A stretch of 64,000 nt of DNA from an uncultured Fibrobacter sp. (GCA_900313675.1 OMSO01000001.1:119727-183726); one strand, 5' to 3'; counted from the first letter of the stretch, positions 16,361 through 23,615 are shown. The notes: a model not told the origin generated them from the sequence alone. Made by a program: numbers and translations.

Positions 16361-17692
16361 TTATTTATACTGAACAACATGTTTCAAAATACATTTTTCT
16401 GCCGTATATGTTCCAAAAGTCAAGCCACGACCGATACAACTCGCAGCAAAACGGTTCCCCTTTTGCAATCGCAAAATTTCTTTTGACTGCCTACTTGAAA
16501 AGTAGAGATCCATTTCCTTAACCTTGTTCGTAGGGTTTGCGTATCCAAGGCCGCCTGATTCCAGTTTTATCAAATAATCACCCCAAACATTTTTTTCTAC
16601 AGAGCCGACCTGTCCTATGATACTGAAACGTCTATTTTCATATCTCACCTTAGCCTGAGCCGCATTCTGATTATAGGCCACAACTATGTCATCATGGTAA
16701 ACATGCCCACCATAATCTTTTTTTGAATTATCACTAATTTCCGAAAGAAGTGCCCCTACACTAAACAATAATCCAGCACCACACAAAATAAAGGTTATTA
16801 TACGAAAAATTTGAGGTATCCGTGAGCAAGTCCGTCCTTTAAAATACTTTCCATTCAGCATTCGTAATATGTCAATAAAAACCCAAACTGTCAGCCCTAA
16901 GACTAACAAAGCCGAAATGATTTCATGCCCGTTAGCAGCAGACCGCCACGCAGCAATAGAAAAAGCGATTTTTTCTATTCCAAAAATAGCACGTCCCCAA
17001 ACAAAATCGTGAACTCCAACACCTCCAAAGAAAAAAGCCACCAAAACGGCAACCACTGAATTTACATCCGATTCGGCCTTTTCTTCGTATTCATCCAATT
17101 CGTCGGAAAAAGGATTCGCTACAGGTTCTTTTCTCGCCTGCACTTTCATTTGCCTGGGCTCTTGAGCCGCCTGTTCCTGCGAATTAAGAGTTTCTGTATT
17201 AGGGACTAATTCTTTCTGATTTGTCGTTTCAGGCGGTTTGACGATGTCTTTTATTTTGTTGAATAGGCTTTCTATGCTCTTGACCGTATTCACCATGGCA
17301 TTTTCAATAGTGACTATTCCACCATTTGACACAATCACCAATTGGCCCAAGGCCCTGTTCTGCGAGGCAACCATTCCCGACACTTTCTTTATATCGATAC
17401 TTTTGCTTTTGACCGTTCCTTTCAGCGGCGTTGTCGTTACCAAAAGAAGTCTCATATCGGTCAGGGCAACAAGCCAAGAGTCTTTCCCTAACAAAGTTGT
17501 CTTTCCCGATACCGTAACCCGTACCATTCCGGCAGTAAAACCAAGAACCGATTCACCAGGTTTCAACAATTTGGCTAACGAGGTAAATTCCTGCTTGGTC
17601 CAAAAAGAATCAAAGTCGATTCCGTTCAAGGAACAGATTCCCCGCCAATCTGCATTTTCTGTCTTGACTTTATACACGTCGAACTGACTCAC
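16361..17692 (-). CDS. Membrane protein with PH-like, TM2-like and OB-fold domains
   Basis: 443 residues from a GTG start at 17692 with AGAAGGAG upstream. Residues about 35-145 look like a bacterial PH domain (SLAKLLKPGESVLGFTAGMV...WLVALTDMRLLLVT... SIDIKKVSGMV). A charged linker follows to residue 210. A TM2-like unit comes next (VVAVLVAFFFGGVGVHDFVWGRAIFGIEKI), with further helices near 260-285 and 305-325. The C-terminal 120 residues resemble the tRNA_anti-like OB-fold seen in membrane proteins (VAYNQNAAQAKVRYENRRFSIIGQVGSVEK). Probably an envelope sensor or scaffold, co-expressed with the HEAKH lipoprotein. Domain calls are by pattern only. Confidence 0.7.
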   Translation of the reverse strand: MSQFDVYKVKTENADWRGICSLNGIDFDSFWTKQEFTSLAKLLKPGESVLGFTAGMVRVTVSGKTTLLGKDSWLVALTDMRLLLVTTTPLKGTVKSKSIDIKKVSGMVASQNRALGQLVIVSNGGIVTIENAMVNTVKSIESLFNKIKDIVKPPETTNQKELVPNTETLNSQEQAAQEPRQMKVQARKEPVANPFSDELDEYEEKAESDVNSVVAVLVAFFFGGVGVHDFVWGRAIFGIEKIAFSIAAWRSAANGHEIISALLVLGLTVWVFIDILRMLNGKYFKGRTCSRIPQIFRIITFILCGAGLLFSVGALLSEISDNSKKDYGGHVYHDDIVVAYNQNAAQAKVRYENRRFSIIGQVGSVEKNVWGDYLIKLESGGLGYANPTNKVKEMDLYFSSRQSKEILRLQKGNRFAASCIGRGLTFGTYTAEKCILKHVVQYK

Positions 17693-17756
17693 AAGGACTC
17701 CTTCTAGCTCCTATGCTTGTACAAACAACAAAAAAGCGTGGTGCCGAATGTACTTA

Positions 17757-17877
17757 TCGTTATCGAGGTTCTGGTAAACCCATTCTGCAATAAGAACAAA
17801 CGACCCACGCCCATTGCTGGACGTGAGTGTTCGCCTTACTCCCGCAGAATTCAAAATTTACCAGATTTCGATAACGA
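17757..17877. ncRNA. 121-nt imperfect hairpin, candidate structured RNA or MITE
   Basis: TCGTTATCGA (17757-17766) and TCTGGTAAA (17770-17778) pair with TTTACCAGA (17857-17865) and TCGATAACGA (17868-17877), giving 19 bp with one internal loop. Inside, ATTCTGC pairs with GCAGAAT and CACG with CGTG. It lies in a 430-bp gap between the divergent genes 17692 and 18124 and contains no ORF. Read on the minus strand, CGCTTTTTTG follows about 25 nt after the stem, possibly a terminator tract. It lacks the RNase P, tmRNA or SRP consensus blocks I know. The stretch 17878-18020 holds only a small hairpin around 17905-17930. Confidence 0.4.
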
Positions 17878-18020
17878 GAATAAAAGCTAACTCATCGTTA
17901 AACTTGCGCCCTACACCGCAAAGTGCAGAGCTATGTCAACCGTAATATAGATTATTGGAACGGCAAAAGACGACCCCTGCCCCTGTTCGAGGGAAAAATT
18001 CGTTTTTTTTCAAAAAAATC

Positions 18021-18068
18021 TTGACAGCCGCACCTAGAAAGATTATATTTGATAGTGAACAAATGTTC
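18021..18068 (+). promoter_or_regulatory. Strong promoter with GAAC-N4-GTTC operator for the KilA-N gene
   Basis: TTGACA (18021-18026), a 17-bp spacer and TATATT (18044-18049): a near-perfect sigma-70 promoter. GAACAAATGTTC (18057-18068) covers the predicted start site. This GAAC-N4-GTTC dyad resembles the Gram-positive type LexA box. My recollection is that Fibrobacter LexA uses a different motif, so another repressor may bind here. Confidence 0.6.
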
Positions 18069-18123
18069 TAGTGCTCAAAATTTCAGACGCTGCGGTTTTT
18101 CGCTTGTCCGCAGGGAGGGGTCG

Positions 18124-18933
18124 ATGAAGAAGATTGTCTTTGACAATAACAGTATCTCCTTTATGCAAAGGAACCACGACGATTATATCAGCTTGACAGA
18201 CATGGCAAAGCACAAGAATGCCGAATCAACGGGTCTGGTCATTTCACATTGGCTTAGTACGCGCTACGCGGTCGAATTCTTGGGGATATGGGAGCAAGTT
18301 AATAACCCCGTTTTTAATGTTACGGAATTCAGTAACATTAGATTCAATGCCGGTAGCAATGGTTACGTTCTTTCCGCCAAGCAGTGGATTGAGCGGACAA
18401 ACGCAATTGGGCTTATTTCGAGTGCCGGTCGTTATGGAGGAACATACGCCCATAGGGACATAGCCTTTGAATTTGGTTCTTGGCTAAGTCCAAAATTTAA
18501 GTATTACCTCATTCGCGAATACCAGCGACTCAAAGAAGCGGAGCAGGCAAAAATAGGCTGGTCCGTGCGGCGGGAACTTTCTAAAATCAATTACCGTATC
18601 CATACGGATGCAATCAAACAGAACCTGATTCCTGCAACACTTACAAAACAGCAAATGAGCATGGTTTATGCAAACGAAGCTGATGTTCTAAATGTTGCCT
18701 TATTCGGATTTACCGCTAAGGAATGGCGCGATGCACACGTCGATTTGCTGGGAAATGTCCGCGATTACGCGACAGTAAACCAACTTATATGCCTTTCGAA
18801 CATGGAATCATTGAATTCCGTCCTGATTAAGGAAGGCTTGCCGCAGCCAGAACGATTGCAAAAGCTGAACCAAATTGCGATTTCTCAAATGACCGTACTG
18901 GAATCCATCGGAGAGAACAAACTGCTGAAATAA
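18124..18933 (+). CDS. KilA-N domain DNA-binding protein (phage-type)
   Basis: 269 residues from ATG 18124, preceded by GGGAGGGG. An open frame reaches 18049, but that part lies in the promoter. The N-terminal 110 residues match KilA-N (DDYISLTDMAKHKN, VISHWLSTRYAVEFLGIWEQVNNP, GGTYAHRDIAFEFGSWLSPKFKYYLIREYQRLKE), a DNA-binding fold common in phage and nucleocytoplasmic virus genomes. The C-terminal 130 residues are helical (QQMSMVYANEADVLNVALFGFTAKEWR). A hairpin CTGCGG...CCGCAG in the leader ends at the ribosome site. It is isolated between the structured gap and a toxin-antitoxin module, so it may be a domesticated phage regulator or anti-repressor. Confidence 0.83.
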   Translation: MKKIVFDNNSISFMQRNHDDYISLTDMAKHKNAESTGLVISHWLSTRYAVEFLGIWEQVNNPVFNVTEFSNIRFNAGSNGYVLSAKQWIERTNAIGLISSAGRYGGTYAHRDIAFEFGSWLSPKFKYYLIREYQRLKEAEQAKIGWSVRRELSKINYRIHTDAIKQNLIPATLTKQQMSMVYANEADVLNVALFGFTAKEWRDAHVDLLGNVRDYATVNQLICLSNMESLNSVLIKEGLPQPERLQKLNQIAISQMTVLESIGENKLLK

Positions 18934-18958
18934 GCCAGGGCGTCGCCCAGGAACACTT

Positions 18959-19052
18959 TGCAAACAATTGTTGCATAATGCACGATTCTGTTAACTACTG
19001 TTTGCCAAATTGAGAGAAAAATCGCTTTTTGCGTTTTTCGTTCGTAGATTTG
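18959..19052 (+). repeat. 94-bp element E2 upstream of a second toxin-antitoxin operon
   Basis: Ungapped match to E1 (11582-11675 on the minus strand), about 78 percent identity. It ends 52 bp before the toxin ATG and has the same orientation relative to the toxin gene as E1. The dyad AACAATTGTT (E1: AACTATAGTT) and TGCATAATGCA are preserved. The E1 hairpin is weaker here (A-run against T-run only). It begins 26 bp after the KilA-N stop. Confidence 0.75.
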
Positions 19053-19080
19053 GTCTTTTGGTGACGGGAATCTACAAAAA

Positions 19081-19113
19081 TATATTGACTTTTGAATATA
19101 AAATATGTATATT
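19081..19113 (+). promoter_or_regulatory. Overlapping promoter signals at the toxin start
   Basis: Two alternatives. TTGGTG (19058-19063), a 17-bp spacer and TATATT (19081-19086) would start RNA about 12 nt before ATG 19105. TTGACT (19085-19090), a 17-bp spacer and TATATT (19108-19113) is closer to consensus, but its -10 lies in codons 2-3 of the toxin. AATATA and TATATT arms form a dyad over the start codon, a likely autoregulatory operator. Confidence 0.5.
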
Positions 19114-19401
19114 GAAAGCGTAAAAGTTCGATACGACGAGGAAAAGGCGAAGGCAGTGTTCAAAAAGCACGGCGTTATCATGGAGATGGTCCGACAAGAG
19201 ATACTTGCCGATCGATTTGACATGGACGACGTCGCCAACCAGGACGGGCATCCAGAACAAAAAATGTTCATTGTGCTTGTTAACGGCTACGCACACTGCG
19301 CTCCCTTTGTCATAGAATCGGACGGAACATTTTTTCTCAAGACCGCATTCAAGAGTAGAGTTTATCAGCGGAGGTATGAAAATGGCGAACTCAGAATTTG
19401 A
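19105..19401 (+). CDS. BrnT-like toxin
   Basis: 98 residues. The N-terminus VRYDEEKAKAVFKKHGVIMEMVRQEIL has the D-x-x-K-x-x-x-x-x-K-K-H-G-V pattern of BrnT toxins. The second half, KMFIVLVNGYAHCAPFVIESDGTFFLKTAFKSRVYQRRY, resembles the related group that ends in FLKT-x-x-x-S-R. Expected activity is RNA cleavage. The antitoxin gene overlaps its 3' end. The ATG lies inside promoter-like sequence, so the true start or a second internal transcript is uncertain. Family assignment is by motif, not search. Confidence 0.7.
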   Translation: MYIESVKVRYDEEKAKAVFKKHGVIMEMVRQEILADRFDMDDVANQDGHPEQKMFIVLVNGYAHCAPFVIESDGTFFLKTAFKSRVYQRRYENGELRI

Positions 19402-19660
19402 CCCGATGGACGAAGAAGAACGGGAAATCATGGAAGCCATCGAGCGTGGCGATACCCAGCCCGTCCCTATCGAGGAACTCGAACGCATCAGGGCCGAAAT
19501 CCGCGGTTCCGCCCACAACATCACCATCCGGATGAAAGACGCCGATATCGTGGGCATGAAGGCGAAGGCGGCACGTCTCGGCACAAGCTACCAAACGCTC
19601 ATCAACAGCATCGTGCACCGCTACCTTACAGGCGGCATCACCATCAACGAGGCTTTTTAA
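19382..19660 (+). CDS. CopG/BrnA-like ribbon-helix-helix antitoxin
   Basis: 92 residues from ATG 19382, which is 7 nt after GGAGG. The ATG at 19376 is too close to that site. The N-terminal half is acidic (FDPMDEEEREIMEAIERGD) and should bind the toxin. The C-terminal half, ITIRMKDADIVGMKAKAARLGTSYQTLINSIVHRYL, is a typical CopG ribbon-helix-helix. It overlaps the toxin by 20 bp. Probably an autorepressor acting on the AT-rich dyad at 19095-19113. Confidence 0.8.
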   Translation: MANSEFDPMDEEEREIMEAIERGDTQPVPIEELERIRAEIRGSAHNITIRMKDADIVGMKAKAARLGTSYQTLINSIVHRYLTGGITINEAF

Positions 19661-19666
19661 GACAAA

Positions 19667-20551
19667 CTAAGCCAACTTGGGTTTGCCGGTCCAGCCAAGC
19701 TTTTCGCGGAGGGCTCCCACGAATCCGGTGTGTCTCATGCGGATAAAGGTGGTCACCGCCTTGCTCTCGGCCAGAACCACATGCTGTCCGGGGTTCATCT
19801 GGTAGGTAAAGCGCCCGTCGAACACCAGGTCCAGGGGGCGGTCCACCGCCGAGGCGATCTGGAGTTTCTTGGAGGTGAGGGAAAGCACCAGGGGCCGCAC
19901 CGAAAGGCTGCTGGGCGCCACCGGGGTAAGCACCACCGCAGGGGTCGCCGGGTGGATAATGGGCCCGCCCGCCGCCAGATTATAGGCCGTAGAACCCGTA
20001 GGGGTCGAAATCAAGAGCGAGTCCGCCCAGTATTCCGTCAGGTTCGTGCCGTTATAGACCACGTTCACGTTCACCATGCGGTCGGGAGCGTGGGCACGGA
20101 TATGGACCTCGTTCAGCACCGTCTGCTTGCACAGGCACTTGCGTCCGTTATAAACGGCGGCATCGATCATCATGCGTTCGCGGGTAGAGAACTCTCCCGC
20201 AAGCAAATCGTCGAGAGTCTTGGATAGACCCTCTACACGGGACTCCGCCAGGAATCCCACGCGACCCGCGTTCACTCCCAAGATGGGAATGCCGTGCCCA
20301 AGAGCGATATGGGCCGCCGAAAGCACCGTGCCGTCGCCGCCGATGGCCAAGAGCAGGTCCATGTTCGAAAGTCCCGATTCCTTCACTATGCGGATAGGCT
20401 TTTTCACCAGGCCCTTCAGGGAATCCAGGGCGTAGAAGCAGACCTTCGGGTGGCTTTCGGCCCACGCCGAAATCTGTTCCAGGGCAGACACCAGGTCGGC
20501 GCTCTTGTCCTTGAAGCCGACGATACCGATTTTCTCGAAAAACTTTTTCAT
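19667..20551 (-). CDS. nadK: NAD kinase
   Basis: 294 residues. NadK phosphorylates NAD to NADP. The ATP-NAD kinase signature is clear: GGDGT at residues 71-75, GVNAGRVGFL, LNEVHIRAH, and TPTGSTAYNLAAGGPIIHP. It lies 9 bp after the EPSP synthase-like gene, last in the chorismate/tyrosine operon. NADPH supply and the NADP-linked steps of aromatic synthesis make the pairing plausible. Confidence 0.96.
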   Translation of the reverse strand: MKKFFEKIGIVGFKDKSADLVSALEQISAWAESHPKVCFYALDSLKGLVKKPIRIVKESGLSNMDLLLAIGGDGTVLSAAHIALGHGIPILGVNAGRVGFLAESRVEGLSKTLDDLLAGEFSTRERMMIDAAVYNGRKCLCKQTVLNEVHIRAHAPDRMVNVNVVYNGTNLTEYWADSLLISTPTGSTAYNLAAGGPIIHPATPAVVLTPVAPSSLSVRPLVLSLTSKKLQIASAVDRPLDLVFDGRFTYQMNPGQHVVLAESKAVTTFIRMRHTGFVGALREKLGWTGKPKLA

Positions 20552-20560
20552 GCTCTCCCC

Positions 20561-21961
20561 CTACCCTTTTTGCGCCTCTACCCCATCGGGGACCGTTCCG
20601 GGTTCTTCCACGTTTTCGTCCACCATGGCGTCTGAAAGTTTCTTGAGGATTCCCGGGAAATTGGCCTCCACCACCTCGGTGTGGCCTACGGGCTCGTCGC
20701 AGCCGAGAGCGAGGGCCAGCACGTTCAGGGCAAGGCCTACCTGGGGATTCTTGCCGCCGTCGAATTCCGGAACCGCCGTGATGTTCTCGAGACCGCGGAC
20801 CACCAGGCCGTCGTCATAGACGCCCACCTCTACGCCGGTCTTGCGCAGGTTTTCGGCCAGGGCCTCGTTCACTGGGCGCCACTGCTTGCGCTGTTCCTTG
20901 GGCAGCCGCAAAATAGTTTCGCCTTCGGCAAAGCAGGCCGCCACGGCCAGCAGGGGGAATTCCTCGATGGAGGTGGCCACGGTATCTTCGCCAAAGCGGC
21001 GGCCCTGCAAGCGCTTGCCCGCATCCACAGGGAAAACTTCCAGGTCGCCGAACACGTCGCCGTATTTTTCGCGGCGGGTCACAATCTCGATGTTTGCACC
21101 CATGCGCTTGAGGCAGTTGATGGCCCCCACCCTGCTGGTGTTCAGTTCCACGTTCTTGATGAGAATGCGGTTGCCCTTGGGCACAGCCCCGATGGTAGAG
21201 AGCAAGACCAGCGCGCAGGCCTCGGTAAAGTCGCCGGGCACGTAGTAGTCGCGGCCCGTAATTACCTTGGTCTCGGACATTTCGGTGAACTGGGTGCGTT
21301 CCACCTTCTTGCCCTGGGCCATGAGCAGGCGACGTTCAAATTCGCTGAGCTGTTCCACGCCGCGGCCCTCGTAACGGAGGGGCACGCCGAAATACTGGAG
21401 CATGCGGGTCCACTGGTCGCGGACAACGGTCTTTTCTTCGAAACTCAAAAAATCGCCACGGACAAGGGCCCGAATCAGAAGCCTTGCCCGCATAATGTAG
21501 GGAACGCTCCCCAGGGAATCTTTCTTGAGGGCGGGCTCGGCAGTATCGAAGCGGAACTTGAAACAGCAGGGTTCGTCGGATTCTACATGAATCTTGAAAT
21601 AGGACTGGAGCCGTTCCTTGGCAAGGGCCACGGCGGCAGTCCCCGCCTCGCCCTCTTCGGCGGCGAAGGTAAAGACCTGCTCCGTGTCGCGGCTCGCGAG
21701 AGTCCACAAAAGCACACTGTCCCGCTCCCCGAAATCAATGGGAAGTAGCGACGGGACGGGATACTGGAATCCCCTGCCGGTGAGCACCAGGGCATGCCCC
21801 TGCTGTGAATAGGAAAGCCCGAATTCTTCCAGGACCTTGGCAAAACCACGGCCTTCCGCCGACCAGGAGAAATCTTCCAGCACGGTGCGGCCGTTGACCA
21901 GCAGCGCCATGACCAAGGTCAGGTTTGTCCGTTCGCGGTCGGGGTTCAAAAAGAATTCCAT
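20561..21961 (-). CDS. Divergent EPSP synthase (AroA) homologue with replaced substrate-binding residues
   Basis: 466 residues. The EPSPS fold is recognisable from YVPGDFTEACALVLLSTIGAVPKG, KNVELNTSRVGAINCLKRMGANIEI and EEFPLLAVAACFAEGETILRL. Canonical residues are missing, however. PGSKSxxxR at the N-terminus is NPDRERTNL; GNAGT is replaced by GERDS; the catalytic Asp in IDE-x-P is Glu; ELRVKESDR is RLPKEQRKQ; DHRIAM is KNPQVGLAL; and TSFP is ANFP. It starts at 21961, overlapping the prephenate dehydrogenase stop (TAATG). Either the enzyme has a changed substrate, or it is inactive and regulatory. A standard aroA would be expected elsewhere in the genome. Confidence 0.82.
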   Translation of the reverse strand: MEFFLNPDRERTNLTLVMALLVNGRTVLEDFSWSAEGRGFAKVLEEFGLSYSQQGHALVLTGRGFQYPVPSLLPIDFGERDSVLLWTLASRDTEQVFTFAAEEGEAGTAAVALAKERLQSYFKIHVESDEPCCFKFRFDTAEPALKKDSLGSVPYIMRARLLIRALVRGDFLSFEEKTVVRDQWTRMLQYFGVPLRYEGRGVEQLSEFERRLLMAQGKKVERTQFTEMSETKVITGRDYYVPGDFTEACALVLLSTIGAVPKGNRILIKNVELNTSRVGAINCLKRMGANIEIVTRREKYGDVFGDLEVFPVDAGKRLQGRRFGEDTVATSIEEFPLLAVAACFAEGETILRLPKEQRKQWRPVNEALAENLRKTGVEVGVYDDGLVVRGLENITAVPEFDGGKNPQVGLALNVLALALGCDEPVGHTEVVEANFPGILKKLSDAMVDENVEEPGTVPDGVEAQKG

Positions 21962-23148
21962 TACCGTTCCTTCACCTCGTAATCCAGGTACTTCAAAAGC
22001 TTGAGGGCGCGGGCGGCCTCGTCTTCGGTCTTGAAGGCGAGCAGGAGCGTGCCCGCCACGTTTTCCCGGACCTTCATGAGTTCCACGTCACGGACGTTGA
22101 TACCTTCTTGCGCCAGCGGTTCCAGCACACTGAGCAGCGCACCGGGCTTGTCCTTCAACTGGACCGTAATCTCGAAGAATGCGGAGGCGGCATTGCGGCC
22201 CGGGGCGAACAGGCTTGCACGGCCGTCGTTTCCGGCCTTGAAAATCTTTTCCAGGGCGGCAGAGTTGTCGTCGACAGGTTTGTCGCCAGCAGCTTTATCA
22301 TCGGCAGCAGGTAAGGAAGGCGCCGTGCCGTCCACCACCTTCAGGGCGTTCATGGCGTCGATAGTGCGGTCAAGTCCTGCACGGACCTCTTCCAGGGCCC
22401 GGACGGTCTCGTTCCTGTTGGTGACGGCGATATCGTGCCACATTCCCCAGCCGGAGGCGGCTATGCGGGTCATGTCCCGGAAGGCCCTGCCCGCGTAATG
22501 CTGGTAGTTGTGAGAAAGCAGGCGCTCCGGCAGGTTCCCCGCCAGCGTCGAGCTGAGCATCTGGGGCATGTGGGAGACCCAGGCCATAGTGGCGTCGTGA
22601 TGCTCCGGCGGGAACACCACGGCGGTGGCTCCCAAGAACTTCACCAGGGACAGCAGGGGCTCGTAAGTGCTTTCGGGCATGCCCTCGGGCGGGCACACGA
22701 ACCAGTAGGCGTTCTCGAAAATGGCGGGGTCGTTGTGCTCGCAGGTCCGCTTTTCGGAGCCCGCCATGGGGTGGCTCCCCACGAAAAGGAAGGGAGCCGG
22801 CAGGGTCGAACCCGCCTTGCAGATTTCCACCTTGGTGCTGCCGATGTCGGATACCAGCACCTGCCGCGAGGCATCGGCACCTTTAGCCCAGGAGACGTTC
22901 TTCAAGGCCTCCATGGTCTTCAGAATATGGAGAATGGGTCCGCACAGCAAAATCAGGTCGCTGTCCTTGGACCACTCCTCCACCGCATCGTATTCAAAAA
23001 ACTCGTTGGCAAGCTCCAGTTCCCGGGCCCGTTTGAGGGTGGCGGCAGAACTTACCGCACGGATAATGGCCGGAAACTTGGCCTGCTTGACCGCAGCCGC
23101 AATGGAACTGGCCAAAAGGCCGAAACCCACCAGAGTGAACCGTTTCAT
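21961..23148 (-). CDS. tyrA: Prephenate dehydrogenase with ACT domain
   Basis: 395 residues from ATG 23148, which overlaps the chorismate mutase stop (TGATG). A TTG at 23151 is also possible. The N-terminal Rossmann motif is slightly unusual (GFGLLASSIAAAV); then come the family hallmark GSHPMAGSE, the helical dimerisation domain (HDATMAWVSHMPQMLSSTLAGNL), an Ala/Asp/Pro-rich linker (residues about 278-300) and a C-terminal ACT domain (LKDKPGALLSVLEPLAQEGINVRDVELMKV). It converts prephenate to 4-hydroxyphenylpyruvate; the ACT domain probably senses tyrosine. Confidence 0.93.
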   Translation of the reverse strand: MKRFTLVGFGLLASSIAAAVKQAKFPAIIRAVSSAATLKRARELELANEFFEYDAVEEWSKDSDLILLCGPILHILKTMEALKNVSWAKGADASRQVLVSDIGSTKVEICKAGSTLPAPFLFVGSHPMAGSEKRTCEHNDPAIFENAYWFVCPPEGMPESTYEPLLSLVKFLGATAVVFPPEHHDATMAWVSHMPQMLSSTLAGNLPERLLSHNYQHYAGRAFRDMTRIAASGWGMWHDIAVTNRNETVRALEEVRAGLDRTIDAMNALKVVDGTAPSLPAADDKAAGDKPVDDNSAALEKIFKAGNDGRASLFAPGRNAASAFFEITVQLKDKPGALLSVLEPLAQEGINVRDVELMKVRENVAGTLLLAFKTEDEAARALKLLKYLDYEVKER

Positions 23149-23411
23149 CAATCCTCCACCTTGCGGGTCTCTTCCATGATCACCTGGAAAATGCGCTTCA
23201 CCGACTCTTCGGTCAGAGGGCCGCCGCTTTTCTGGGCAAGTTCCCCCACGGCATCCAGGACCCGGGCTTCGCGGCCCTCGTCCAGGACCGGCAACCCCGC
23301 CTGCTTCTTGACCTTCCCGATTTCATGGGCAAAAGACGCCCTCTTGTTCAAGAGGGTGATCAGTTCCCCGTTCAGGGCGTCTATGCGGGCGCGCCAGTCT
23401 TCAATAGTCAT
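23148..23411 (-). CDS. Chorismate mutase, AroQ type
   Basis: 87 residues from ATG 23411; a longer open frame exists upstream but has no family match. WRARIDALNGELITLLNKRASFAHEIGKVKKQAG fits the AroQ helix 1, with the conserved Arg and Lys that bind chorismate. It converts chorismate to prephenate, the substrate of the next gene. First gene of the operon; a TATCTT box lies 7 nt before the start. Confidence 0.92.
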   Translation of the reverse strand: MTIEDWRARIDALNGELITLLNKRASFAHEIGKVKKQAGLPVLDEGREARVLDAVGELAQKSGGPLTEESVKRIFQVIMEETRKVED

Positions 23412-23552
23412 GGCGGAAAAGATAGAAAAAAAGATGGGAGCGTGATTCTGCTGGACAACCCAAAACAGCCATTTCACCCGGAAAAAAGTTCCCTGGTAAA
23501 AAACTTCATAGAAAACATCTAAACGGAAAATAAATTTCAGAATTTCGAAATA

Positions 23553-23585
23553 TGTCATTTTATGACACAAAAATGAAAGTATATT
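23553..23585 (+). promoter_or_regulatory. HIRAN-gene promoter with TGTCAT-TTT-ATGACA operator
   Basis: A 15-bp perfect palindrome at 23553-23567, 12 bp, then TATATT at 23580-23585. Spacing between palindrome and -10 is identical to that at radA (1168-1200). The ribosome site AAGGAGG precedes ATG 23616. Confidence 0.65.
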
Positions 23586-23615
23586 TGCAGTACAACCTTC
23601 AACAAGGAGGCCAAC

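Noticed and set aside
17693..18020. 6S RNA, SRP RNA or RNase P RNA
   Set aside because: The hairpin lacks the large central bubble of 6S, the GGAAG/AGCA loop of SRP RNA, and the conserved P4 sequence of RNase P.
18057..18068. Calling GAACAAATGTTC a true LexA box
   Set aside because: My recollection is that Fibrobacter LexA binds a different sequence (TGCNC-N4-GTGCA type); only one site is seen, so it is described as a dyad.
11582..19052. E1/E2 as integron attC sites
   Set aside because: Both elements lie by toxin-antitoxin genes as cassettes often do, but the core GTTRRRY/RYYYAAC pair is not present at the ends and no integrase is seen.
18124..19660. Intact prophage around the KilA-N gene
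   Set aside because: No integrase, structural, lysis or replication genes are nearby; flanks are housekeeping or toxin-antitoxin genes.
20681..21748. 355-codon plus-strand frame
   Set aside because: Antisense to the EPSPS-like gene, no start signal and no domain.
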